Of a DNA stretch of 64,000 bases, positions 44,794 to 55,004 are shown in pieces. The notes under the pieces were generated by a model that was not told where the DNA came from, did not search any database, and worked only from the letters and a program-made list of their open reading frames with translations. The position numbers and the translations under genes are program-made. Where the stretch lies: assembly GCA_963854735.1 (NCBI GenBank), contig OY978101.1, positions 1,116,001-1,180,000 on the forward strand. The letters run 5' to 3'. This DNA comes from Marvania coccoides. Its lineage: Eukaryota; Chlorophyta; Trebouxiophyceae; Chlorellales; Chlorellaceae. Positions within the stretch are counted from its first letter, which is position 1. Every line of letters starts with the position of its first letter.

Positions 44794-46957
44794 ATGGCTG
44801 CACATGAAAAAAACCCTGGCCGCGGCGCACCCGAGCCTGAGCTTAGCGATTCTGGGTACTTCAGTGCGGAGGAGTATGTAGAGGGGGAGGTCCTCCCCTT
44901 TGATCCCAGCAAGATGCAGCTCATCGGGAGCGGTGAGTGTAATAATAGAGAATTGCTTCTACAAGAGCTTTTGCCTGCTGGGTATGAGTCCTAAAAATAT
45001 TTTTAGCGTATATTGTTTTATTAAAGTGCTCAACGTTAATTTCTAAGCATGCTAGCATTCATTTAGATACTGGGCCTCCCTCTTGGGCGTCTTTTCTGTG
45101 CAGTCGTCTCGATTTCTTCCTCGCTACTTTTCTCACACATGTGCAGGTGGCTTCGGAAGGTGCTACAGGGTCGACAGAACGTGCGATAGCCTCCCCATGG
45201 CCGTGAAAATTACGCAAGTCGCCGACGACTCTGAATACCTCGATACAGACCAAAAAGACCACGCCTGGGTGAGTAATTTGGCAATTTTTTATAACTAACG
45301 ATCTTTTAAGGGTGTCCGGAAATTTTGTGCTGCTGATAATGTGATGTAAATTTTCCTGGAGCTGATATTGACGGTGAACACCGTGGTTATTTGCAGAACG
45401 CTTTCGAGACTGAGCTCTCGTTTTATGAAGATATCACAGACACTGAGGGGCGTCCGTGGTGCCCTCTGCTATACGGAAGCGGCACGCTGAATAGAAAACC
45501 CTGGTCTGTCAAAAAATAAAATAAAATAAATCTCTTCTTCATTCCTGTGAATCTTTTTGTTCCTGATTGCTTAAACAATTCCTCTTCTTTATTGGGGGTC
45601 AAATACAGGATCGCCATCGAGCTGATGGGTAAGTCTCTAGGGGCCATGGTCTTTTCAGGCACCGCTCACCCTCAGTTTCGGCACTTTGCTCTGGGAGCAC
45701 TGGAGGCGCTCGAGGGCCTGCATGTTGAGGGCTACATCCACCGTGACATCAAACCAGAGGTAGACAAGGAAATTTTTCTCACCTCTTTTGGTATTTTTCC
45801 AAATTTTTTTGGTTCACGCATTGTTTTCCTTCCATTTCCATGGGCGTGCAGAATTTCGTACTCCGCCCTTCTGCTACTACCACTGCTGATGACGCCCCCC
45901 AGGAGGTGGTGCTCATCGACTACGGCCTGGTCATGCCTTACCGTGTGGGAGACATCAACGAAACCGAGTTTCTGGATTTCTGCGGCACCGCCTTTTACGC
46001 CTCCGACCGCCAGCTGCTGGACCGTCAGCTGGGCCCTGCGGACGACCTAGAGAGCCTGGGCTACTCGCTGCTGGAGCTCTATCTAGGCCTTCGCTGGGAC
46101 AAGTGAGTCGGCACTCTTCATTTATTTTTACCAAGTAATTTTTTCAATCGTCCAATTTCATTATTTTCTGTGCGCCGCGCGCAGGATCCCCGACGAAGTG
46201 TTTGACCCTCCCAATAAGGAGAAGAACCGCAAGCTCAAGCACTTTGCCGAGCAAAACCAGCACCTCATCCTGCCTCAGCGCAAACGCCGCAGGGGCGGAG
46301 ACGGGGAGGCCATCGCTCCCGCTCAAGAAAAAGAGGTGAAAGAAGAAGGTGATTCTCTGGCACAGATGAAGCAGGCTCCACCACCCCAATCCCAGCCTCT
46401 GGAAGAGATCAACGTCCGCCTGGCTATCGTGATGCCTCATGGGGGCCGAGGACTCGCTGGCCCACCTCCGTCGGTGCAACAGGAGGCAGTGACACAGCCT
46501 GAAGCCAAGGTCCCTTCCGCTTCTGCACAGCAGCGCACCAAGTCTGGGGGCATTCCTCACGATGAGATCCTGCCGCTGCGCAACAAAATGTGGGACCGCC
46601 TGGTGGAGCTTGGTGAGTACATTTCGCTCTTACTTTATATTTGTAATTTCCAAAACTATGGTGCCAAGAGTGCGCATTGGCGTCCAAATGGGCTTTGACT
46701 CCCTTTCTTTCTTCATTATTCTTTCTTCGCATGCAGGCACCATCCCCAGCTTCCTGGAGGAGTGGATGGACCACTGCAAGAGCCTGGGCCCTGGCGACCT
46801 ACCAGACTACGAGCTGCTCAAGTCCTTGCTGCAGTCTGCCCCCGAGGCAGCACCCACCCCCACCAAGAACGAGAGCCCCAAGAAGGCTGCTGCTGCCGCA
46901 CCTGCTGCTGCTGCCAAGGTGCAAGAGGAGCAGAAAGAACAGGGGCACGAGGAGTAG
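44794..46957 (+). CDS. Casein kinase 1-family protein kinase
   Basis: Seven exons (44794-44932, 45147-45268, 45397-45503, 45609-45759, 45852-46102, 46185-46612, 46737-46957) close to 472 aa. Kinase motifs in order: glycine loop LIGSGGFGRCYRV, invariant Lys in MAVKITQV, catalytic loop YIHRDIKPENFVL, metal motif VVLIDYGLV (DYG in place of DFG), and FCGTAFYASDRQL, DDLESLGYSLLELYLG as in CK1, VRK and TTBK kinases. It is likely active as a Ser/Thr kinase. A charged insertion with a basic KRRRGGDG patch lies at ~290-360, and the tail is Ala/Lys-rich. The N-terminal acidic segment (EPELSDSGYFSAEEYVEGE) could be regulatory. Exact subfamily uncertain. Confidence 0.85.
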
Positions 46958-47122
46958 CGGAGCTCTGCATGGAGCTTTCTTTGTTTTGCTTGTGCTTGTG
47001 CATTATTAATATTTCAACACCTCGCGTGCGCATATTTACCATCGCTGTGGATCTATTGCATTCGACTACCTCTCTGTCCAAACTACCGCACACAGAATTA
47101 TCACATAATAATGTCAATGATG

Positions 47123-48756
47123 TTATCGCTTTCCTCTGCTCGATTTCGCTTTGGTCCACGGCAGGGCCGGAGCCGACGCGCTCAACTGCTGCAGCTCCTT
47201 ATCCACGGCCGCTATCACGCTGGCATCCAGACTCTGCCCATGGTCCTGCTCACATGGCAAAGTTATAACAAATTAGACAAAATTTAAGGAAATCTCAGTC
47301 TACTTGTTTAAATCGATGGGGTTTTCAACAAAAAACCCCAGACATGGTGTATAATACTTGCCTGAATGTGTCGAACAATGTTTTTTTCATCGTATCCCAG
47401 CACCCGCCCCACCAGCAGCTTATAGTAGGGGCTGTCCGCCACTAAGCTGGCCTGCACGCCAACCTCTGCTAGGTGCGCTGCCCACGCTTTGAATGGCGGC
47501 AGCTTGGGGGCCAACACCAGCGACACGGCAGCGCCCCCCGCGGCAACCGAAGGCAGCACTGCCACGCCCTTGACCTCGCACGCTGAGCGCAGCATGCGCA
47601 GCACATATGGGCGCAGCAGCGGAATGCGCGTCCCGGGATCAAAAGAAAGCTCCAGCTGCGTCAGCACCACGCCTTTCCACCCGTGAAGAAAGGCGAACAG
47701 CTCTCCGGCGGACAGCAGCGCGGTGGCGTCAGCTCCTGGAAGAATTTTGGGAACAGCGGGAAACGAGTCAAAATTTTCAACAAATTTGCACACAAATCAA
47801 AAATACAAACTTGAGAGTTTAGACTCCGCACAGAGACGGAAAAAGGCCACAAAGCAGAGGGGCAAGCTTTGTTCCGCATGCGGCGCCCTCGTGATTCCGC
47901 ACGCGGCGCCCTGTAATTCTAGTATATTCGCCACCTCCAGGGCTAATTGAACCAACTTAATGAAGTCCAAAATATCTAAAGGCATACTTTCGACTCTTTC
48001 ACACACCAGACAAGTCCGATGAGGCTTCTCCGCCTCCGCACCATGGCGACGGATCCTCAGCCACGCTGGCCTCAAAATGCGCCAAAGAAGTGACTGCGCG
48101 GTAGCATGGCTGGCCTACGGAAGAAAGCGCAGCCTGCTGCGCCACCGCAGAGGGCAACGTGGCATTCACCGTCTGCTCCTTTCGCAGCCGCTTCAGCGCA
48201 GCCTGCAGAGCTGGGCAAGCCTTGACCCAGGGATCAGATATCCTGGGACAGTAGCCCACGTGCTCCACCGCGCCGTCCGCTGCAATGCGCACCAGCTCCC
48301 CCTCGCAAATCGCCTCTAGGTGGAAAGAAAAAGTGCCGCTGGAAGAAAGCCTCGATTTTTTTACCTTTTCGATTTCAAAGTAAAGCTCAGAGGTAGGGAG
48401 CTGCAGGCAAAGGAGGTCACCAGGAGAGGCTGATTCTAAGGTGCTCGAAGAAGGCGGAGCTGAGGGGGCGGCGTCATCAGAAACAACAGCAGCGCCACTG
48501 CTGTTTGAAGCTGGAAAACAGATAAAAAAGTGAGTTATTAGAAGCATATGATGTTGGCGAGATGTGGAGTTATGATTCGGGTGCTACCTGCGGCGCTCAA
48601 GCGGCCATCAATCGTTCCTGAGCAAGCCTTGCGGTGGCCAAGTGGCGGTGGGTGCCACAGGCAAATACGACGCAAAGAAGCGCGGCTGTTTAGCGTTTGT
48701 TTTAATTGAGCATGTGAATCTGATTGTTTATAATAACTTATTTGCTTCAAAATCAT
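47123..48756 (-). CDS. Unrecognised protein, 389 aa
   Basis: Four exons (48756-48588, 48510-48007, 47735-47362, 47245-47123) close in frame. The first ~60 residues are basic and may be an organelle-targeting leader or a wrong start. The body looks globular: DLLCLQLPTSELYFEIEKV, VGYCPRISDPWVKACPALQA, a possible metal or nucleotide patch DPSPWCGGGE, then alternating strands and helices (FAFLHGWKGVVLTQLELSF, LVGRVLGYDEKNIVRHIQ) and a C-terminal helix VIAAVDKELQQLSA ending in a basic tail. Intron 3 uses a GC donor (TCAG|GCAAGT). Intron 2 is long (271 nt) and could hide another exon. I do not recognise the family. Confidence 0.65.
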
Positions 48757-48992
48757 TGCAATTTGGATTTGAAAAAATAAAATGCGATCAAGCCGAGCTT
48801 GAAATAGCTTCAGAACGATTTCAAACTGCTCATTTGCACAACGTTAACGATACATTCAATTCAAATTTATTAACAAGAATAATTAAAGAAACATTTATTC
48901 CTGCAAGGATGGCTTTTTCCTCTCCCCCACCGCCGTACGAAATGCCCCCCCAAAAGACTGGAAGTTGCACAACCCGTTAAACAGATTAAATT
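48757..48992. other. Short intergenic spacer
   Basis: AT-rich spacer between the unrecognised 389-aa gene and the 3' end of the deacetylase gene, both minus strand. Confidence 0.4.
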
Positions 48993-50159
48993 CTATAAAA
49001 CACGCTGCGCAAACTTGGCCTTCTTTGCCACCTTTGTCGTCCCCAGCATGGCTTCTGCCCACTCCGCTGCCGCCCGATGCAGCATCACGTGCCTGTCTAC
49101 GATTCGCTCGTGCTCGCCATGCTGATACCCACCGCCTATCGCAGCCGCCACAGGCACCCCCGCCTCACAGCACAGCCGCATCACGGCCCTATCCCGCTCC
49201 AGAATGCCTTCAGTGGTTAACGCCATCTTCCCTAGAGAATCATCGGCATGTACATCCACGCCCGCGTTATACAGTACAAGGTCGGGGTCGAAACTGCGCA
49301 GTACGTCAGGTAGTACGGTGTTCAGGCGGGAGAGGTACTCGTCGTCGGTGCAGCCAGCAGGGAGAGCCACGTCCTGAGAGCTGCGCTGAAGATCGGCGGG
49401 AAAGGGCTGAGCTGCGCAGTGAAACGACAGCGTGTAGACTGCAAGCATGAAAGTATTAAAGAGGGATGAAAAATAAGGAAACGTGAGCGAAAGTGATTGT
49501 AAAAATAATTCAAACAAAACAGTTCAGAAAAAAAAAAGTCTTTTGGAGCACAATTGAATTTGAAGGAGAAGATCTTTCTTACCAGAGGGGTCTCCACTAA
49601 ATATCGCCGCTGTTCCATCTCCTTGGTGTACGTCTAAGTCACATAATAGCACACGCCCCACGCCAGCATCCCTCTGCACGCTCCTCGCTGCCACGCCCTG
49701 ATCGTTGAAGATACACCACCCACTCCCGAAGCTACGGTGAGCGTGGTGGGTCCCGCCATTGCACATCACAGCCACGCCGTACTGCAGGGCAAGGCGGGCA
49801 GCCAAAATTGCGCTGCCAACCCCGATCAGCGTTCTCTGCACCAGAGCCTCGCTCATAGGGAGCCCGATGCGCCGGGCCTGCGCCTGCGACAACGTTCCGT
49901 TCATGAATTGGGTGACGTAGTCGCGGTCGTGGACTAGGCAAAGAGTTTCGACATCTGGCGGCGACGGGGTGAAGGTTCTGTCCGCCAGGCCCAGCTGCTG
50001 CAGCCGCTCGTAAAGCAGGTGGTCCTTGGGCATTGGAAAACGGTGATCTGAGGGAATTGGGTTGATTTGAAAGTCCTCATGATAAATCACAGAGTGCGAA
50101 AATGCCCGAGTGGCGATCTGCAGCCTGCCCACCGCACCGGGTGAGCGCAGGGTCATCAT
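48993..50159 (-). CDS. Histone-deacetylase-family protein (class IV-like)
   Basis: Two exons (50159-49583, 49438-48993) close to 340 aa. The catalytic His pair is in CNGGTHHAHRSFGSGWCIFN (residues ~138-139); zinc ligands are in LLCDLDVHQGDGT (Asp176, His178) and YNAGVDVHADD; the active-site turn is AIGGGYQHGEHE. The enzyme should deacetylate lysines with zinc. The compact size and HRFPMPKDHLLYERLQQ start resemble the bacterial and plant class IV/HDA2-like branch. The N-terminus (MMTLRSPGAVGRLQIATRAF) is basic and may be an organelle transit peptide, so a non-histone substrate is possible. Confidence 0.85.
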
Positions 50160-50529
50160 TGTAAGGCCATTTAAATTTAAATTTTAATAAAGATGTGTGT
50201 AACACTGCAAAGTTATCTGGGGACTCAAATGATTGCCCACAATGAATAACAATTCAAAATTCACGATTTAAAATTCAAGTTCTATTGATTGATGTTTTCG
50301 AAGATTAATATATAATTTGCGTAAATCACTTCAATGGGTCATTAATTAAAAAGTATAAAAACAAACCAAGCATGTTTTTTCCCTTTGGTGATCACATTTT
50401 CAAATTTCATTTTGTTTTCGTTCTCCCAACCGCGCCATGAATCTTTGTACTAAAAAAACGCGCTTCTGAAATCGCTGCTGCTCGCGACACTGGCGGTGAA
50501 GACTTCAGGGCGATGGCCTCTTATTACAG
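50160..50529. other. Divergent intergenic region
   Basis: It separates the deacetylase gene (minus) from the hypothetical gene on the plus strand. AT-rich. A candidate start exon for the latter (ATG at about 50437, followed by a weak donor GTACTA) lies in it. Confidence 0.35.
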
Positions 50530-50948
50530 CGGAGAAACGCCAGAAGCGTTCCGATGGCGTCAACAGCCATGGCGAGGATGCTGCGCTTACCAGACAGCTG
50601 CGCCGGAGTAGCAACACAGCCTACCGGGGGGGGAGCCACCAGCAGGACGGTCCCCTCCAGCTGAACCGCACCCTTGGCAGCAGCTGCTGCTCGGGGGAGG
50701 CTGCAGCCTCGTTGCCGCTTCCGGCAGAGAACGGCAGCTATGGCGCCGAAAACTCGCCACTTGCGCGGGGGAGCCCAGCGAAAATGGAGTCGGCCGGGTC
50801 GGCGACGGCTGCGGCAGACTTGCCCGGCGACGCAGCGGAGCGTGTTCTCCAGCTGCAGGGGCTCAGCGTTGAGACTTTCCTCGTTTTCATCGACAACCCC
50901 AACAGCTGGCGGCGGCGGGGTGCTGCTTTGCCCGTTCGTCCCCAGTAA
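50530..50948 (+). CDS. Hypothetical protein, main exon only
   Basis: The frame has coding-type composition and ends at TAA 50948: EKRQKRSDGVNSHGEDAALT, then a Gly/Ser/Ala-rich middle, then AERVLQLQGLSVETFLVFI and NPNSWRRRGAALPVRPQ. The true start is unclear. A TTATTACAG acceptor lies right before 50530, and an ATG near 50437 could supply the first four residues, although its donor is weak. An internal ATG gives a 54-aa version. No family recognised. Confidence 0.45.
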
Positions 50949-51262
50949 CTGTGTTCGTTCCTCCTGATGTATATCCTTGCCGTGGCGGGAGGAGATCCTG
51001 GCGGCTTTCGGGTCTCGATAAGAAATAACAGCAAATCCCCGAAGCACGCACGGCCGCTACTCTCGGTCCCCAACAATGCAGCAGCAGTTAACCGATACAC
51101 AAACCTGTAAACCTTGCAGCAACTCATTCTTGCAGCGTTTAAAAACCATAAAAATCAACACCATACATAATCAACGTAAAACAAACAAATCATTTTTCAC
51201 CGCAATCCTCCATGCATCACCGTTATTTAAAAAAACTGCGATGCACCGCCACTTCTCGCTGT
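50949..51262. other. Convergent intergenic region
   Basis: It lies between the hypothetical gene and the 3' end of the M20 peptidase gene. No gene seen. Confidence 0.35.
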
Positions 51263-52996
51263 TTACTCATCCTCCCCTGCCGTCAGCTTGATGAACCGCG
51301 CGAAGAAGCTCACAGCGTCCACATAATTTTTCACGCTGATGCGCTCATCCACGCCGTGAAACATATCAATGTCTCCGCAACCACGGCACAGCGTGACTGG
51401 AGAAAATCTAAACACCCGCTGCCTCGCAATTTTAGAGTACCACCTGCTGTCGGTCATGGCCGGCACCAGATAAGGAATCACCGTGATTTGGCCTGCGTCT
51501 CCTCCTTTCTTTTCTGCCTTCGGCGTGAGCGTTTCTTGAATTGTCCGGCAAACTAAATCCCAGGCGGGGCCTCGCGCTGGGGTCACCTCTGACGCCGCGA
51601 AACCGGTCGAAACAGACTCTATTGTGAAGTCCCTGCGTGATAATAATAAAAAACAAAATTAGAAACCTCGATTTGTTCATGACGAAAACCCGGAACTATT
51701 CGAGTGAAAAAATTAGCATCAACATCAATGCACCACATCTTTCTTCTTACGGTTTAATTTAATCACATTTATTTTACTAGTATAATTATTTCCTTACCCG
51801 CTATCCAGCGCTTTTTTGCCTATCAGTGTCTGCAGGTACTCCCGCACCACCGCCGCATCCTCCCCAGGCAGCGTCCGCACGTTCAGCCGCACCTCCGCCT
51901 CTTGGGGCAGCACGTTGGCCGCTGTGCCGCCCGCAGCGACGCCCACCACCGCCACTGTTGTCCGCACCATTGCTGCAACGTCCTTTCCACCGTACTGCCC
52001 CAACAACTGCCCCATTATCGGGTTCACCGCCGGGTTTTCCGCCAGAGACAGCACGCCACGCAGCAGCGCCCACGGCGCCGCGCCCCCCACCGCCTTTAAA
52101 AAATCGGTAGCCGGGGGGCCCAATTTCGTTGCCGTTTGCTGGGCGTCGAGCTTCGAGAGCAGCCGCCCTAGCCGCCCTGCCACCGATCCGGATTTCTCTG
52201 TAGGCGGCATGCTGGCGTGGCCCCCAATTCCTTTTATTTTGATTACTAAATCTAAACTGCCCTTTTCAGCGGTGCCTACCAAGGCTACTGGACCGGGCAC
52301 CAGCTGCCGCCCGCCCGAAACGATGCCATCCAACGCCACAACCCCGCCTTCGTCTAGCAGCAGCTCCGCCTCCAAGCCCCGACTTTCCAGCAGCTCTGCG
52401 ATCTTTCGTCCGCCCTGCGTGCCTCCCAGCTCCTCGTCGTGGCCGAACGCGAGCAGCACGGTGCGCCGGGGGGCCATCCCACTGCGCAGCAGCTTCGTTA
52501 CGGCTTCCAGCGTGGCTGTGAGCGTGCATTTTGAGTCCACCGCGCCCCGCCCCCAGATCCAGCCGTCGGCAATGGTGCCTGCGAAAGGAGGGTGCGTCCA
52601 ATTGGATGGCGGGGCGGGAACCACATCCATGTGACTGCTTAGGATGACTGGCTTCAAGGAAGGGTCAGAGCCTTGCCACGTGAAGAGTAAACTGTAGCCG
52701 TTGACTTTTTCGACGGTGAGAGCTTTGAAAACGGTGGGAAAGGAGGCCCGGAGGAAGGCGTGGAAGCGCTGAAATGGGGCGGGGTCTCCGATGTGGTTGG
52801 GCGCGGGCGAGGAGCCGACGGTGGGGATGGCCAGCGCGGCAGCGAGGCGGCCGGCAATGGCGTCAGGATCGTCGGCGAGGGATATTTCTGGATGGGGGTG
52901 GTAGGGCTCTTGTTGCTGCTGCATGGCGTCTTTCTTGAGGTAGGTGGTCACCAGGATGGAGAGCAGCGCTGCAGCGAGCGAAGTCAGAAGCTTCAT
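51263..52996 (-). CDS. M20 metallopeptidase, carboxypeptidase S / PM20D1-like
   Basis: Two exons (52996-51798, 51632-51263) close to 522 aa. It begins with a membrane anchor or signal (LLTSLAAALLSILVTTYL), so it works in the vacuole or outside the cytosol. The two-zinc site of the M20 family is complete: ILSSHMDVVPAP (His and Asp), WGRGAVDSKCTL (bridging Asp), LAFGHDEELGGTQGG (catalytic Glu), ELLLDEGGVV, and the final His in DIDMFHGVDERI. The lid domain starts near GSLDLVIKIKGIGGHASMPP. It should remove C-terminal residues from peptides or split N-acyl amino acids; the choice between these cannot be made from sequence. Confidence 0.92.
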
Positions 52997-53289
52997 GACT
53001 CCTGATCGTTTTTTTTTGGTTGGGTGCTGCGCGTCTTGCCACTGGAGAGAGTCTCGTTAGCTCAAATATGGTTTGGATACATTGTAAGAGAGTTTATATA
53101 TAAGAGGATTCCGGGGGCTCATTTGCGTTTTGTCGTGTCGCAAGGAGTTTATAATCGCCAAAAATTGCAGTTTTTTTCATCGGAATAAAATATAAAATAT
53201 TTATTTGTTTCGCAGGCATCGTCCCCGTGGCTATCTTGGCATTTTATAATTTCAAAGATCACTTTTTTTTTTTCGAATGAAATAATAAT
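52997..53289. promoter_or_regulatory. Divergent promoter region
   Basis: 293 bp between the M20 peptidase (minus) and the BRO1-like gene (plus). A TTTATATATAAG TATA-like segment lies at about 53093-53104, closer to the peptidase start. Confidence 0.4.
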
Positions 53290-54689
53290 ATGATCCTCTC
53301 ATTCCACGACCTGTATGCCAATGCCGAAACTGTTTCCATTTCTTTGGACTCGCTGGCCCCGCCGAACAGCGATGTCTCGACTTTAGAGGAAATTCGAAAT
53401 TTAGCGTCGCTCAGAAATCAAAGCTGCTGCAGAGAATGCTTTATATCGAAACCTGATGATCTTGAGTGCCACATTCAGCAGTGAGTTGTCGTCTATGAAC
53501 AACCCTTGAGCCAAAATTAAATCCCTTGCCATTGTTTCCTATAGGTTTGAGGCGTATTTAGCGCTGCTGAACAAATTTTTAGCCAGGGCAAAAGAAGAGA
53601 GATGGCTGACGGATGTCAGCCAGGCTGCATTTCAATGGAACTCCCCATTTAGCATCAGCAACACCGCCAAAGCTCCACTCTTTTCTTTCCACGATCTCCG
53701 CCTAGAGCAAACCATGGTGACGGTTTTAGCTAGTTTTGATCGATATATAAAGGTTGTTCTTGTTGCCGATAGCTAATATTATTATTATCATTATTTATTT
53801 TGCAGGCATTGTGCTTCTACGCCGCAGCGTTGCAGGAGCACGCATGCCTGCTATGCGCCGCCATGCAGTCGTCAGAGCCATCATTTGACCCAGCCACCGC
53901 TGCCACCACCGCTGCCTCTCTCTTTCGCAGGGCTGCGGGAGTTTATGGCCACGCCAAAGACGTTATTGCACTAGCGGCATCAGCAGCAGGCGAGGTACCT
54001 TCTCTTGCCCCTGGAGAGCTGGATACAGCGTCATTGGCGGCACTAGAAACCGCGGCGCTGGGATTGGCGCAAGGCACGGCCGCAGAAAGGGCTGAGGCGA
54101 AAGGCGCCTCCCCTGCTGTGGTGGCAGCGGTGCACAGCGGTGCAATTTCGCTGTTTGAGCGCGCTGCTGCGGGTGCCAAGGCGGGCGGTGCGTCTGAGAG
54201 GGTGCGAATGTGGTTGGCGCTGAGCTCAGAGTTTCACGCCGCTCAGGCCCTGCGAGCGCAGGCAGCGGTCCACAGGTACCGGCAGCAAAGATATATATTT
54301 ATTTGTTGTGCATTTCCCTTTAACCAAAATCTCCCTCGCAAATAAAATAATAAAGAAGAAGAAGCCCTGAATCCTTTCTCCCTTCCCTTTTTCCCCCAAA
54401 ACAATAAAGGCAAGAAGGGCGGTTGGGGGTGGCGTGTGCGGGCCTCAAGAGCGCCCTGTCCCGCGTGAATCGGTGCAAAGCCGTGGGTGGGGGCGACGCA
54501 GAGTGGCGATTGCTCTTCTCTCAAGAGGCACTGAGGTTGCAAGGGCTGCTGGCAGCGTACGATAAAGAAAGAACGGTGGTGTACATGCAAGGTGTGTCTG
54601 CAGCAGAACCAAGCCTGCCTGAAGGAAAGGTTGTGGTGGCGCCTGCCCCTCTTTCGCTGCCACCCGCCAGCAGCTCCGCATTTCTTTAA
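53290..54689 (+). CDS. BRO1-domain protein, BROX-like
   Basis: Four exons (53290-53480, 53545-53716, 53806-54275, 54410-54689) close to 370 aa. BRO1 domains are banana-shaped helical folds that bind ESCRT-III subunits in endosomal sorting and membrane repair. The sequence is mostly helical, with family-like stretches FSFHDLRLEQTMV, ALCFYAAALQEHACLL, SLFRRAAGVYGHAKDV (compare the BROX segment of the form AAGIFKHLKE) and AISLFERAAAGAKAG, EFHAAQALRAQAAVHR. A CAAX-type prenylation signal, present in animal BROX, is absent; the end is LPPASSSAFL. The family call comes from pattern similarity and is fairly but not fully secure. Confidence 0.68.
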
Positions 54690-55004
54690 ATTGACATTTT
54701 CTTTGTGTCTCGGCACCGTTGACTTTTTCATGTTGGTGTGTTTTTAAGATTGGAAGGGAAAATCTGTACTTTTTTAAGAGTAATAAAATGAATCGCAATA
54801 TATATACTGCTGCTGCAGCTGCAAGCCTAACCATTGTGCACCAATTGTTTCATACCGAAAAATCATGAAAAAACTTGATAACAATTGATGCGCTACCGCA
54901 CCAGGCACGTAGCAGCGTATATTTATTGTTGGACATTGTTTAACGAGCATAAAATAGTATTGCCAAATGGATTAAAACGGAAAATAAAAAGGGGGGTGGC
55001 AGCT
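54690..55004. other. Convergent intergenic region
   Basis: It lies between the 3' ends of the BRO1-like gene and the RRN3 gene. AATAAA-like signals are on both strands. Confidence 0.4.

Noticed and set aside
50505..51047. 180-codon minus-strand ORF at 50.5-51.0 kb
   Set aside because: The plus-strand frame across the same DNA has better composition and a clean stop; the minus frame has no ATG-based or splice support.
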